Positions 10,964 to 23,800 of a stretch of DNA of 64,000 bases are shown piece by piece; position 1 is the stretch's first letter, and every line of letters begins with the position of its first letter. The stretch lies in contig QVOM02000034.1 of assembly GCA_003586115.2 (NCBI GenBank), positions 113,214,376-113,278,375 of the forward strand, written 5' to 3'. The notes beneath the pieces were generated by a model, which worked only from the letters and a program-made list of their open reading frames with translations, did no database searches and was not told where the DNA came from. The position numbers and the translations under genes are program-made. This DNA comes from Salvator merianae. Its lineage: Eukaryota; Chordata; Lepidosauria; Squamata; Teiidae.

Positions 10964-11246
10964 GCCTAAAAGGAAAGAATCAGTAGCAGTAGCCCAAACA
11001 AGAAGCCTCTTCTGAAGATACAAGAACCATACCAATTGAAGGAACCCGTTTACTGGCAGGGAACTGCGCACAAGGACTAACCTGACTGTCTTCCAAGGAA
11101 AGTGAGCCTAAAAGGAAAGAATCAGTAGCAGTAGCCCAAAAGAGAAGCCTCTTCTGAAGATACAAGAACCATACCAATTGAAGGAACCCGTTTACTGGCA
11201 GGGAACTGTGCACAAGGACTAACCTGACTGTCTTCCAAGGAAAGTG
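10964..11246. repeat. 142-bp tandem duplication
   Basis: The block starting gcctaaaaggaaagaatcag occurs at 10964 and again at 11106, a period of 142 bp. The two units differ at only a few positions (for example caaacaagaag versus caaaagagaag). The second unit ends at about 11246, where gtgacccc replaces gtgagcct. Confidence 0.85.
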
Positions 11247-12180
11247 ACCCCAAACTTGCTGCCTTGCTAGGAAGAATAAAAAAGGAACCATCCATCAGAA
11301 AGCAGGAGTGAAAGGAGTGAGGAGGACAGTCCCCTAGGTACACTGGCAGATAGCACCCAGGAGAAGCCAAGGGTATTGTCTACTAGTCCAAAACTATAAT
11401 GCGTTTGACCCTGGCCAGTCAAGGAAGAGGTGAAGCAAACAGACTCAGCAAGGCTGTCTTGGACAAAAAAAAAAAAAAAAAAAAGCCTGGAATGGAGACC
11501 TCTTCAAAAACAGGGAACCACCTACCAGTTGAAAGAGAAAAAAACCTCCCAGCCAGCCCCAAGGTGATTGGCAAGGATTGGACAACATAGTGCCCTGAGA
11601 GAATATAGCTGCACTAGAAACTGCAATGGACACGGAGACAGCATTCTTTTATCCCTGAGGTAAAAGACACCCCAAGTGGAAATCTCAAGCACCAGCTGCG
11701 GTTTTTACTGACTTGCCTCATGACGGTGGCTCTTAAGCAAGAGATGGAGCAACAAAATGGGTTCAGTCCCTTCCACTCTCTGATGACAAATTAGAAGATA
11801 GGTGGGGATGGAACAACAGAATTGATCCCCCAGTTTTGGTCAATCTGGAGAACACTCACTGCCTGGTGTAAGCACATGGTTAAATGGCTGCCGCTATATG
11901 GAGAGCTGCCTCTCTACAACCACTAGTTTTCTGGAGAACTGTCACAGAAGCTGGAGTAGAAGCAGTGAAAATCATTGGCCTGTGCCCTTCAGTCTTGTTA
12001 GGCAAAGCAAGAAGCTGTGAGGGACAACCCCTTCTTCCAGCTTCTTGGGACACCCGAGAATGAAGCTTCATTGGGTCTTGAGATGTGACAAGGAAGGATT
12101 GGGAAGGTGAGTGTCAATTCTGCTTTCATATGGGCTAGCACTACCTATCATCATTCTCAGATTGGGACAGGAGCTGTAAT
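11247..12180. other. Unassigned stretch with a 20-base A run
   Basis: A homopolymer of A occupies 11465-11484. The rest may continue the element suspected at 10561 in the minus orientation, because the local composition is similar, but no domain or terminal repeat was identified. The 63-codon minus frame at 11880-12071 has no recognised motif. Confidence 0.3.
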
Positions 12181-13090
12181 CTTATGATGCATTCCTCTGA
12201 AGAACTATTTAGGAGAAACATATCTGTACATAGGAAAATTAAACTCCCCCCCCCTCTCAGTTTTTGCACTTCTGTATATGGGATCTTTGTGAGTTTTGCA
12301 ATAAATCATGTCTTTCTTGATATTCTCTAATGTCTTGGGCTTCCTGAACCTTGACACCTTCAAAATGTATTCTACTTTCAGAGTTCCCAAACTCTTTTGC
12401 AATTGTCTTTTCCTTAGTTAATGTGGATAATTCTTGTACATTACTTTTGCCTGCCTCGACCACAGTGATTCTACATTATGAGAACTGTTTCTCTATACTT
12501 TTATTAGAAAACAGTTATTTTGTCAAAGAAAAATCTCTTGTAAATAAAGTATACAGACACAAAACAATATGCTTATAGTTGTAGTAGAAATAATTTCCCT
12601 TTGGTGCTAATGTTTAATTGTAATGAAAATTGCATGTTCAATTATGTTTATGTTAACAGCAGTTTTTCAAAGGGATGCCATAAAATGTTATGAGGTTTTG
12701 CTCCTATCATTTGACCTCAGGGGTTTATTTAAAAGCCTACCAAGTGAATGTAGACCAATAAGCATTTCACAGACAAAGAAAAACAAACATGAAACACCTT
12801 CTTTATTCACTTAAAGCATGTATAATCTGCTCCTTTTGCATTAAGAAAGCAATGAAGCTAGCAAATGTAGATTATCTATTCAAAATTAACTACAGTACTT
12901 TTAATCATTGCTGATATCAATGAAAGCATCAAAAATGTGCTTAAGTATTTATTATTGAAATTAGTGGCATAGAAATGTTCTAATAGTTTGTGGGATTGTG
13001 TCCGTTATAGACACAGAAGCAAGTAAAAACATAGATACAAAATAAGAACTACATGGATGTGTCTGTAAACTTAACACACTTCCAAGGACA
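12181..13090. other. Unassigned AT-rich stretch
   Basis: A minus-strand frame of 68 codons (12257-12463) is rich in Lys, Glu and Gln and could be a coiled-coil fragment of an old element, but no family was recognised. Nothing else was seen. Confidence 0.4.
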
Positions 13091-13096
13091 GACACA

Positions 13097-13213
13097 GACC
13101 CTTTCTGCACTGAGACTTGTTCCGGATTATATCCTAGGATAGGAGCCTGCTGTCTACGTGGGGTGTGCCATAGGCTTACACTAGCATGCAGACAGCAGGT
13201 CCCTATTTTAGTC
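13097..13213. mobile_element. Truncated copy of the 181-bp MITE
   Basis: Starts gaccctttctgcactgaga and contains 'ggattatatcc', 'actagcatgcagac' and 'cagcaggtccctattt', in the same order as the complete copies. The centre is shortened and the right terminus is missing. Confidence 0.6.
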
Positions 13214-13637
13214 TGTTCTTTAAGTGATGAAAATAGTTTATCAGAAATTGGCAACATTTCAATATAGTATGGGAAATCTATTCAGATGTATAGACAGTGG
13301 CTTCCCATTTATACAGAGAAAAGGAGAAAGGAGAGTAAACTCAGATTTCAGCTGTGTTTACTTGCCACCCTGGATTTCATGGTTAGATATTTCTCAGTGT
13401 TATCACCCATGCAGAATTACTTTTATTTTAAGTTCCAGTATTGTAATATCCTTTTGATTCTGTTTAAATCCTTGCAGGAATGATTTTGGAGTGCTGATAC
13501 GTTTTGATGTTGTAGGATGTATAGTGTTGCTTCTTGTTTTCTTGTAGAATAGGATTTATTTTTTTTAATTGACCTTAGCCCAGGAAGATTTTTCTGTTCA
13601 GCTATTTTTTATTTTTTTTTTACATAGGGATTTTATA

Positions 13638-13642
<5 letters not shown>

Positions 13643-13690
<48 letters not shown>
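13643..13690. repeat. (TA)n microsatellite
   Basis: About 24 uninterrupted AT dinucleotides follow ttttatatgtac. Confidence 0.95.
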
Positions 13691-13692
<2 letters not shown>

Positions 13693-14442
13693 TCTGCCTA
13701 AGGCAGCAGGAGTTCATAAATGATTTTGCAGTGTGCTAAGCTGACTCTGGGCTTCAGTTATGTGATTATGTATTTATCATATTAGCATTTAATCTAAGAG
13801 ACAGAGTTGCAAATCAGGGCATCCTTATTTGAGCCTCTTCTCTTAACATGAGTTCATTAGGATGGCTTTGGATTTTGCAGATACCATATTTGCTACTTCC
13901 AAGTGTGATTCAAACAAAATCTGTGTGAGATTTGCAAGTAGGGCAAAAACATAGTGGTTCATATGCCGATAGCAGATCCATTTGGGTCTCATGAAAAATG
14001 GTGCAATCAGACAGAGTTAGAGGGACACTTTCTGGGAAAATTTGAAACTCTAGAGACAGACATAAAATACCAAAAATCACCTTACATCATCCTGAAACCT
14101 CTGAATGTGCATCTTTTCCCAACCTGGAAATGATCACTTTGAGGACATCTCAAAATTTAAGCCAGGTTGAGTAGGAAGCTGCATAAACAAAGCTGCATAA
14201 ACCCAATTGCCAATCGGTGGGTAGCCCCTTTTCAGACAGGTGAAGTTACCTGACTTGGATGAGAAGATAGGCTGCAGTATAAGGTAATCTGAGCCGTATA
14301 TTTGGGACAATTGTTTGGAAGACATTTTGTTATGCCTCTGGGACACTTATTCTTAAAGTGGTAATTGTAAAAAGGCCCTGTCTGATCACATCCAAAGGAA
14401 ACGAGAGCAAAAGCTTAAGGAATTCATGATGGCCCTGTTCCT
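13691..14442. other. Unassigned stretch
   Basis: No gene recognised. The segment ggccctgtctgatcacatcc near 14376 resembles a MITE terminus of the families described here and may be the start of an outer element around the foldback unit at 14443. Confidence 0.35.
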
Positions 14443-15693
14443 ACTTAGCAAGTGGAATGTTCCAGGTCACTCGCTGGAATGGAGCATTCATACCTGCAAA
14501 CAGCTCCAGCTGACTGGAAACTCACTGAAACGCACCTGAAGCTCACCTGAAGCCAAATAGCGCTGAACAAGAAAAATTGTGCCTGTTCGCTCTTGCATCC
14601 TTGATGCTTGCTGGACAAGTGCATTCACACCACAGGACAGCCGTAACGACCGGCAGCAGACCTCATCCGCTGCCAATTGTTACTACCACCGGACAAGTAA
14701 AAAGGTGTCCGAATCCTCACCTGAAGCTCAAAGTGAACTTCAGGTGAGGATTTGTTTGCACCTACCTCCTTGTCCACGGCAGCGGCCATCTTCTGGGCGA
14801 TCAGCCCGCCCATCACACATGCGTTCTCATGTGATCACGCAATGCATGATGGACAATGGGGTCTGCTCCTTCGCGAGGCCCCAGTCATGCCCATGCCACC
14901 ACGATTGGGCCTGGGCCGCTGGATGGGGCCGCGCTGTGCCCCGTCCGACGTTTTGGTGCCCGATCGTGGGCATGAATGGCGGTCGCCATGGCAGCAGCCT
15001 ACAAGCGTCAGACCATTGCCATGGCAACCGGGAGGCCGTCGCGGTGCGCACAGCAATGATGCAATTGTGCGTGCGCACTGGGTGTCTCCCCCCCATAGCA
15101 GGATCAGGCCTTCCCGATCGGGCCCGCAGCCCCCTCGATCGGGCACACCCAGCCTCATTGGGGTGATCAGGCTGCTACGGGGGGGGGGAGAGGCCCAGTT
15201 CACGCGTGCAATTGCATCATCACTGTGCGCAGTGCGCCAGCCTCCTAGTCACCATGGCAGTGGCCTGACACTTGTAGGCTGCTGCCATGGCAACCGTCAT
15301 TCGCGCCTGCAATCGGGCACCAAAACGCCGGACGGGGCACAGTGCGGCCCCATCCCGTGTCGCAGGTCCGATTGCAGTGCCTTGGGCTCGACTGGGGCCT
15401 CGCGCGGGCCCATTCGGGCCCACGCAAAGGGGTAGGCCCCATTGCTCACCATGCATACGCACGCACACGCATGGAGCTTCTGAGGTCACCATGGCAGCAG
15501 CCGACCGCTTGCCGGCTGCTGTCATGGCAAGCATCAGAGATGGATCATGGCGTTCGCACTCACAAATGCCATTATCCAGCTTCAGGTAGGTTTTCAGACC
15601 CCATAGTGCAGACGGTTTCTGCACAATGGGGTCTATTCCAGGCTAGAATGGACTAATTAGCCCATTCTAGCATGGAAAGTGCGAACAGGCCCA
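14443..15693. mobile_element. CpG-rich foldback element
   Basis: The ends ggccctgttcctactt and aaagtgcgaacaggccc form an inverted pair like other GGGCCTGTTC-terminus MITEs here. Most of the interior is a long inverted repeat with arms at about 14921-15108 and 15164-15355 and a spacer of about 55 bp. Shared blocks include 'gtccgacgttttggtgcccg' on the left and its near reverse complement near 15328. CpG is abundant, unlike neighbouring DNA, which points to recent insertion or low methylation decay. Frames of up to 227 codons here arise from GC-rich palindromic sequence and are not genes. A decayed relative lies at 44641-45146. Confidence 0.7.
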
Positions 15694-18600
15694 TCTAGTC
15701 TGGAAGCTGACTAGGACCATCAGGTAAGTATTAGGAAAGGTGTGTTTGCACCACTTCCAGGTTTGAAATAGAGAGGAGGCATGGAGTGTGCAGGAACGGC
15801 TTCACCGTTAGATAGTTCAGACCCAGGTTTGGATTCAGACATTTGGAATCTGGTAGCCATTTTGGACACATCTCTGGACACGACTCTTCTGTTTCTGAAC
15901 CCAGCTACCTAACTAGTGTACTCCCATTCACATTTCTTCCCCAGCTGGTCAGCTCAAGGAGTGTTACAGCACTGACAGTGCGAATACTCCCTGCTGTACT
16001 CGATCCTAAGCAGCCCGAATCCTGCTAGTTAGAACATTTCACTCTGGTAAGTGCAAAAACACATGATCAGTCATATCCAGATCCCTGCCACTAGAAAATG
16101 TGTGATTGTTGAATAGCAGACAGAAGCAGTTTAAAGCTCCTTTTCCCTGACCATAAATGCTTCTATAGGATTGTGCTAATATGCTATGATTCTCTCACCC
16201 TCAGTTTTCTTATGTTTATAAATAACAATGCATGGTTATTTTGTTGAGATATTCTATAGCGTTGAAACAAACATTTGTCCTCCATCATTTCTGGATCCCA
16301 TAGCTCCCTTAGGATCAAGACTGTTTAAGTCATAATTCTAGGCTGTGGCACTCAAATTAGCAGAAATTATAAAGGATTTCACACCCATCACTCCACTGCT
16401 AGCCAGTTATAACTTGCATGAATATCAATTAATAAATTCCAAATTCAAGACAAGGCAAACAAACTGATGATGATTTACTGAATCTGGTTTTGTCAATTTT
16501 TAAATGTAGGATTTTGGTTTGTGTTTCCCTCAACTTGGCAAGTTTCTTAGTAACATGTGCCCTCTGTAGCATGTATAAGGAAGTAAGAAGGAAAAACGCT
16601 CTTTATTCAAGCAGTGTCCCAAAAGTGAACACTGTCAGGCATGCATTTTCTCTGGAGCAAATCTATTTTACTTGCTTTAAGAAGGTTAAATTGCTTTTAC
16701 TTTTCATTCCCTGAACTCTTTCTTCCTGTTAAGGGGTGGGATGATGGAAAGTACATGCCTCCAAGGAAGATGACTTTTAAAAATCTTGACTTATGAGTTC
16801 ACCTCATTGCAAAGTGAATGTAATTTGGAATCAGAGTTGCGTACTTGGACTTTCAGAATTACATCGGACTCAGATTTTCACACTGGCAAGGGACATGTTG
16901 TAGAGTTCCAAGCAGGATTCTTTATCTGGCTGTGACACCTGAGTGTGTTAAATTACAAAATAATTTTCAAGGTCTATGGCAAGCTATTGGAAAACACCTT
17001 CTCTTGGTCTGAAGAAATGGTCCATAGGCAAGATCAATTTTACCATTGTCAGTAGACATCTCATAATAATAAAATGAAAGTATCTCTATAAAAAACTCTC
17101 TTTCACCTCTAAGAGATTGCTTTATGATCTTGTTCAGACAGTATAGTTTAACATGTTGACATCTCCCATGGACCAAAGGCATATATTTGTGGGAAAGAAA
17201 GCAGCAAGTTACATCTTCTACCACAGATTTATTAGAAACAGAACTAACACTGTTCTGATCTTTTGCAAATCTTCATGTGCCTCTTCACTAGTAAGCCTCA
17301 TTCAATGAGAATTTCTCTGGTAAAGGTTTATAGCATTTCCTGTCTATGGAAGAGAGGTCACAGCTGTATCTGTGAACCCAAGAAAAAGTGCCAAGATCCT
17401 TTAACATTTATTTTATCCCAGCAGTACTGAAATTGTTATTCAATACAGGATCAAACAATCTCACAATTGCTCCATCTCATAACCACCACAAACTCACTAT
17501 TTCATCTGCAAATTGATCATAAACACACATATGCTTCTGGCCTCTCACTCTGTGAGGGAGCTAAATTAGTCCCCAACACCTGTGTGCCATTTCATTAAAT
17601 ATTAAACCACAGTCTCTCTCTCTCTCTCTTTTTTTTTTTTTTGTCGGGAAGTTTCTCTCTTCTGTTCCACTTTGCTGTATTTGAAGGTTGTCTGAGGTGC
17701 AGTTCATTAACATTTCAGGCATTTCTCTAAGACTCTCCTGGCAGGGTTATAAAGTGTTACTGCGTCACAAAGTCAGAACAGTACCCATGGCTGCACTATT
17801 CAAATTTATTTGATTAGAAACCTGCAGGCCTTTCCCTTCTGTTCATCGTAACTGATGGCCACTGCAGTAAGGTGGGGGGGCATCAGACACTGAGAGCACA
17901 TCAGTTGACAGAATGCAATCAAGGAGATAAAATATAAGTTGCTAGTAAGCTTTTTACTGGGACAAGGATCTGTCTAGCCCTGTCTGTCTCCTACTACTAA
18001 ATCTTGATTTAAACCTCTTCTGAAAGCTTTTGGAGTCAACATTACCCTTTTCATTTCCATTTTGAAAGGTGGCTTTCATTTCAAGGGGAACTAACGAAAG
18101 TTGAAACTAAAGGTTAAATGAATGCTCTTAAAAATTGATACAAGTCTAAATGCAAATGTAACTAACGTGGTGGCTCTCAAAACACTTAGAAATAAGTTTA
18201 GATCTGTCTAGCTCTTCCTTACTACTTATAACTGCACCCAACACTGGATTTCAAACCTTCACATGAGTATAGAAGAAGAATGTTTTTGAAACAAGCAGTG
18301 TTTTAATAGAAATTAAAAAAAAAATACTAATCTCATGTTAAAAGAAAAAAAAAAAAGATGTACCCTTATATCTGTTTTCTGCCTTGCCAAGGAAGGAGGG
18401 ACATCTTTCCATTTTTTTTCTTGGGAAAACCAGATCTTTCCCCCCCCCATTTCCACAGTTTCATTGACAAAGCAGCTACTTCCTTTGACAGCTATACTTT
18501 CAGCTTTGGGAAGATCAAAAGGCTGATTTCATGTAAGACCTCCCCTTGGCCCCAGTTCCCTCCTGTCCCTGCTCTAGATCCTAAGTACAGCCCAATATTT

Positions 18601-18710
18601 TTATTGATATTTTGTCCTGCTGCAACTTGGCAATGCATGTGAAAATTTGTGGGCTTCCCCTGAATACAATATTGGAGGACTGGTATTGTGCTTTGTTCTA
18701 CACAGACCAT
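15694..18710. other. Largely unannotated stretch, with possible MITE end at 16064
   Basis: The string ctggtaagtgcaaaaacac at about 16045 resembles the outward end of the GCACTTACC-type MITEs. The remainder to 18710 is AT-rich. Simple sequence includes (TC)n then T run at 17612-17642 and A runs near 18312 and 18345. No exon or RNA gene was recognised. Confidence 0.4.
17612..17642. repeat. (TC)n followed by poly-T
   Basis: About nine TC units run directly into fourteen T residues. Confidence 0.9.
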
Positions 18711-18965
18711 GGGCCTTTTCACACTTTTCACTGTAGACAGGGTAATTATCCTGCAACTTTCCCTGGGTAATTTTCACTGTAGAACAGGGTAATTATTGCA
18801 GCACAGCAACCATACGCACTGTGAGGCATTGGAATAGACCGTCCTGTGCCATAACAGCAGCCAGGAAACTTCTAGCCACTGCCATGGTGACTGGGAATGT
18901 CACGTGATGATGAAATGTGGAAGCACTTCACTAGTGAGCATGCCCTAGTGAACCAGTGTAATCTA
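18711..18965. mobile_element. MITE, GGGCCTTTTCACACTT family (right end lost)
   Basis: It starts gggccttttcacactttt and carries 'agggtaattatcctgc', 'gtgccataacagcagccagg' and 'actgccatggtgactggga', blocks shared with 44434 and 57522. The phrase agggtaatta occurs twice (about 18739 and 18786), suggesting an internal duplication. Confidence 0.6.
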
Positions 18966-20682
18966 CAGAGCAGAACTGACAGAGGGATAAAGAGGGATAA
19001 GGCTTGATTGGTATCTTAACCCTCCTCCATTGTCTCACTAGTTCTGTTGTACCAGTAGGAATGTTCAGTCTACTGCAGAATCCAAAGGAAAAAAAATAAA
19101 ATAATCTATACTTTTAATACAGTCACTGGTTCAGTGAACTAAAAACAATTTGTAGTAGCAATAATAAATATAATAGTAATAATTATATTTATTATTCTTA
19201 TTACTGATATCCCAAGCCTACTTAGAGTGAGATAAACAAAATAACAACTAAATGTATCTAACATTTCTTGTTTTAAAGCATTAAAAAAAAACAAGCCTAA
19301 AGCAACATTATCAGTAGCAACACAAATTCTAACTGTTCTCATTTCTATACTCCCATACAATCCAGAATCCTCCCTTACAAAGTAAACAGCCATTATTTTT
19401 CTCTTTGCCAAATATATTCTAGGCAGGTATAAATGTGTATAGCTAAAATGCAAACTGATACACCAAACAGGCAGTAAAGATTAGCATGTAATTCTCCTCA
19501 AGATTATTAGCTTAAGACCATGCAAGGCTTTCTTTCTTAGAAAGGGAAGTAAGGATGAGCGAAAGCAGGAAGGAAGTTCAGTCAGGAAAGTTTGCCATAA
19601 ACTGACAGTTTTAATAACTTGGTGAAGACTGGATAACCTGAATTAATTTCTTTAACACAATTATCCCTTTCTTGAGTGCAGCAACCATGGCTGCATTACA
19701 TCAGAGGAACATTGATCTGATTGTGTAACTTTAATCAGTGGCAGCCTTAGACATCAGTGGCTGTTAATTCTGTGCTGCTGGGTTGCTTCATACTTTCTAC
19801 TTTCTCAGTGAAAGTTTCTGTGTATATGGTGTCAAGATAGCCAAAAGGAAGAAGCAAGAGGAAACAGAATAGGTAGAACTAACAGTAGATAGACACAGTA
19901 AAGGTACCTCCAGATGTCTTCATTTCATTTCAATATATGCTGAAAATCCAGGTTTTTATTATGACTGTGTCTGGATGTCCAGACACACCAGCATAAAACC
20001 AGATCTTTGTATATCACACTGCAAAATAATACCACATTGTGCTTCTTCTTCTTCATGCCTGTGTTCAACCCCCTGGAGAAAATGATGAAACCTGATTGGC
20101 TACTTCCCTTGGGGCAGGTGATGGTTTTGATTGGTCCATAAACTGAGGGATTGTGCTTCTACCATTTGCCTCTGATGGCTTTGACCTCACTAGTTCATGG
20201 TTGATTGCTTAATCTAACAATTGCCATTGTAATTTAGCAACTGATTGTTTTTTGTACACTCCCTCCTTATATTCAGCAATGCTGGGATTTATGATTATCT
20301 GTTCAGGACACTTCTTATTAGTTGTGCAGCAATTACTTGAAGGAGTGAGTCTGGAATGTGATTTCCAGAGGCAGGAGTTAGAACTCACCCAAGTAAACTG
20401 AAACTAAAATGAACTACCCAGTCATTATCAGAAAGGATAACTTGCATTTTCTCTATACCATATGTCAATATTTAGAGTAACTTCCATGGCCTGTCTTTGG
20501 GGGCACAGTGACCTGCCCACTTCTTTGCAATTTTTTTCATGGATGATTGGCTTCTGGGTAGCCCGAAGTAACATAATAACAAAAAAAGTCAGCAGAAATG
20601 TTAAGTAAGCATCACTATTATGAGAAGCATAATTGATAGATTTTCCATAATATATGTGTAACACTGAGTTATGGATGACTTC
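18966..20682. other. Unassigned AT-rich stretch
   Basis: No gene or RNA recognised. AT-rich simple sequence lies near 19160-19200, and a short TTC run near 20043-20053. Confidence 0.4.
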
Positions 20683-20845
20683 TGGTTAAGTGAATGGGCA
20701 CTTCCATGGACACCTCTATGCAGTTTTCTTGACAGAGATACAGAGATGATTTGCCATGGCTCACTTCCAGGGAGAGGCTGGGAATTGAACCATCAGCCCT
20801 GTGCTTTCCAGGCAGTTTAGTCTACCACTTAGTTACAGCCACTTC
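20683..20845 (-). mobile_element. tRNA-derived SINE, minus strand
   Basis: On the minus strand the segment begins gctgtaactaagtggtagac, a tRNA-like head. The A-box-like taactaagtgg is at 20825-20835 and the B box ggttcaattcc, a perfect match to the consensus, is at 20781-20791. These are the internal RNA polymerase III promoter elements. The body that follows (tggcaaatcatctctgtatc) resembles the tRNA-unrelated part of a SINE abundant in squamates. It is diverged, with no clear tail or target duplication. Confidence 0.7.
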
Positions 20846-23800
20846 CTAAGTTATCACTTTACTAATCTGGGACTATATTAGAAATGCCACAATTGCATCT
20901 GGCATTCCCAATATAGTCCCGAGAGAATCACAGATTTTAGCCTGCATCTAGAGAATACCTAAAAGCTGAATTTTTTATTCGAACCCTTATGAAACATGAC
21001 CTCATGGAACCTAATTGATTACATGTTCATTGTTCAGCTTTGACTGGAAGCTCAAGGGGGAGTAGACTTAAGCTTTGAGTTCTGGAGTGTGACAAAACAC
21101 TTACCAAGATGTCCCTGCTTGGTGGAACTTTGGGTACACCTAACCTTTGCAAAGGGGTATTAATTACATTAGGGTGGACTATTCCTACTGTTGCAATATG
21201 AGAGATCACAGCTGGCCTTGGCCCAGTTATTTGTGTTAACAAAAATGGAAATGAAGTTGTGTTGCTGTACAAATTAGGCAGAATGAAATAAAGGTCTTAT
21301 TATCTTCAGGCTTATGCATGCAAAACTACTTGGAGCTGTCATTTCTTTTTCTATGATCTCATTATGAGGCCTTCAGTGATCTCAAGGGGACAAAGACACC
21401 TAAGAAAGTGGGTCAAAGTGAACTCCAGGGTTAAATAAGCATTTGGCAGAAGGTATTTAAAGGACCAACATGTAAATAATGGCACTGAGAAAAGAATGTT
21501 GATGATAAAACTTCAACCTCAGACATGGAGAGGAAGCATCCTCCATAGGTTTGTGGTGCTGGTACAGAAAAATCAAAATTCTGTTACTTTGTAAGTAACA
21601 GAATATATTTCCCTCTTAGCACATTTATTTATATTTTGGCATTTATTTATATTTTGGTATTCATGGTCTGAATACAAATCAGAACACTTTGTGCTTAATT
21701 ACTGTTCTTGAAAAACACTTGGGCCTTGGAAGTAGGAAAAGATTTTACCTCAAATTCTTCATTTGCTTGCAACTGTATGGATATTTACTTAAGCTGTGAT
21801 CAGACACAGCAAAAAAAAAAAAAGAAAGAAAGAAAGCATCTCTGTGGCATCTTACTAAAGGTTCTGAGGCAGGATTGTTCATACACCAGTCTGCCCCGCC
21901 CCCCTCTAATGAACATTCTATGCTAGAAAAGGTGGATTAGAGAAGGTTGTGGACATGAGGGCCACCTGCTGTCTCTCTGAGGAATCCCTTTTCTTATGTC
22001 TGACCACAGCCTCAGACCATAGTCAAAGGGAACTGGTATCCAATGAAATTGTTAGGGTAGAGGTGATAGGAAGTAGATGGAGATAATGCTAGGCAGAAAA
22101 TTATAAGACTACAGCTCTGTTTCATACCCACAGAACATAAAGCCTCAGTGGACATAGTGGGACTTTTTTAGGAGTGTTTTGTGTAGGGTCATGATTGTTA
22201 GCTGTTCCTGGATTATAGCATGGAGAAATAGAAATCATCCTAGAGTTCTAGGTTTTTGGGTGCAGCAGTTACCACTTTGCTCTTTTAAGTCAGCAACTTT
22301 GCGATATAAGTTATGTAGCCCATTTTATCATTTGTTGGTTGCATAATCAGTCTGACAACATGCCTTGATTTCTGGCACATCGTTAAGTTAAATCCTAACC
22401 ATGGACTTAGGAATCAACAAGATATCTTCAAAAAAGGTGACTAGCTAATTAACTTATTAAATATGTTTTTATACCACTTCCCATCTTTGGATCCTAAGGA
22501 ATAGGAACCCCCCCCCCCCCATGCACGTTGATTAGAAAATGTTAGGGTTAAATAACACACAATTTAAATAATTTAAAACAGTGGGTGGGAAGGAACCCTT
22601 TACACTGGTAAGGCCTGAATGAAAAAAAATGTATATCTTAGAAGAATATTTTCCAGGCAGCCAGAAAAAGACATACTGCTTAGTCTCAAGGAAACATCTA
22701 TGAGAGTGCATAATAAACCCAGCAGTTGCCCTAGGGCCTAGGCATCCAAATGGTTGGATGCCTAAGGCCTTGGTAACCATATGGACCATGACCCAAATGG
22801 CCCAGAGGTCACCACGACTGCCATGTGATATGCCTTACTGAGAATCCATTTCATAAAACACTTGGAATGATTTGTGGCAATTAGAATGCGTCAACCTCCA
22901 TGCGAATGCATATATGAGTGATAAGCTGTCTTACTAGGCTGGTTTTCCACATAGGCCCTTTTTTAGAGCACTGAACTTTAGAGATGTGCCAGACTGATTC
23001 AGCTTCAAACCTGTTTGAATCAAGCAGGGGCATTGAAAGGTTTGAGTTCGAACTGAGTACCCTGCCTATTCGAAAACAGAGGTCAAATTCAAACCAAAGC
23101 GGTGTTCAAACATTCCTATCAAACTCACCCTGTTTGGTCTGACATTTGAAGAGGTTCAAAGGTGTTGAAAAGGTTCACATTTAAACTGAATATCATCCTG
23201 GCTTGAAGAAAAAAGTTCAAATTTGGTTTTCTGTTGGATTCCCTAAGATGGTGACATGCATATTTTAATGTTTTCTTCTCAGGAAGTTGATCAAATGTAG
23301 CTTCTGGATTTTTTCTTATTAGAACTGGACACAAAGGTGAGACTTTGGTCTATTTAAAGCTTTGACATGCGTAAGCTGTATGTCCAAGAGTAGCAGAGGA
23401 TTAACCCTATAGCAAGTATCTCTGAGTCATCCTCCACCTTTCAGAATCACTGCTTGTAATAAATAACATTCTATCAGTCTCAACGATGAACTATAGGAAC
23501 TAGTAAAGGCTCTGTCTCATTATAGTACCTTTAAATATTATTATAGCTAATCTGGTTCCTACTAGGTTCAGTGACATTTGGCCATGCTTGTGTTTGCAGG
23601 ACTATATTTATATGTACTTAGGCTATTCTCACAATTGTTAACTGGAAAAAAGAAATCTTAAAATTCAACTGAATGAAATTTAAAAGGAAATTAAATATTC
23701 TGTACTTTTTGTCCTTTGGAGGAATTGAGTCACCTGATATAAATATTTAAATGTCCCTATACAATCTGTAGAGTGATGGGAACTTTATTTTTAATCTTTA

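Noticed and set aside
12257..12463. Possible exon encoding a Lys/Glu-rich helix on the minus strand
   Set aside because: Short, no clear splice sites or family match; could be an old element fragment.
14579..15435. Overlapping plus and minus frames of 89-227 codons
   Set aside because: They lie in a GC-rich palindromic foldback element; open frames on both strands are expected from low stop-codon density, and none has a recognisable domain.
20781..20840. A functional tRNA gene on the minus strand
   Set aside because: Boxes A and B are present, but the acceptor stem and anticodon arm do not form and SINE body sequence follows.
22979..23310. Another member of the hAT family (tagagatgtgcc start)
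   Set aside because: Only a loose left-end match; no right terminus or flanking octamer duplication found.
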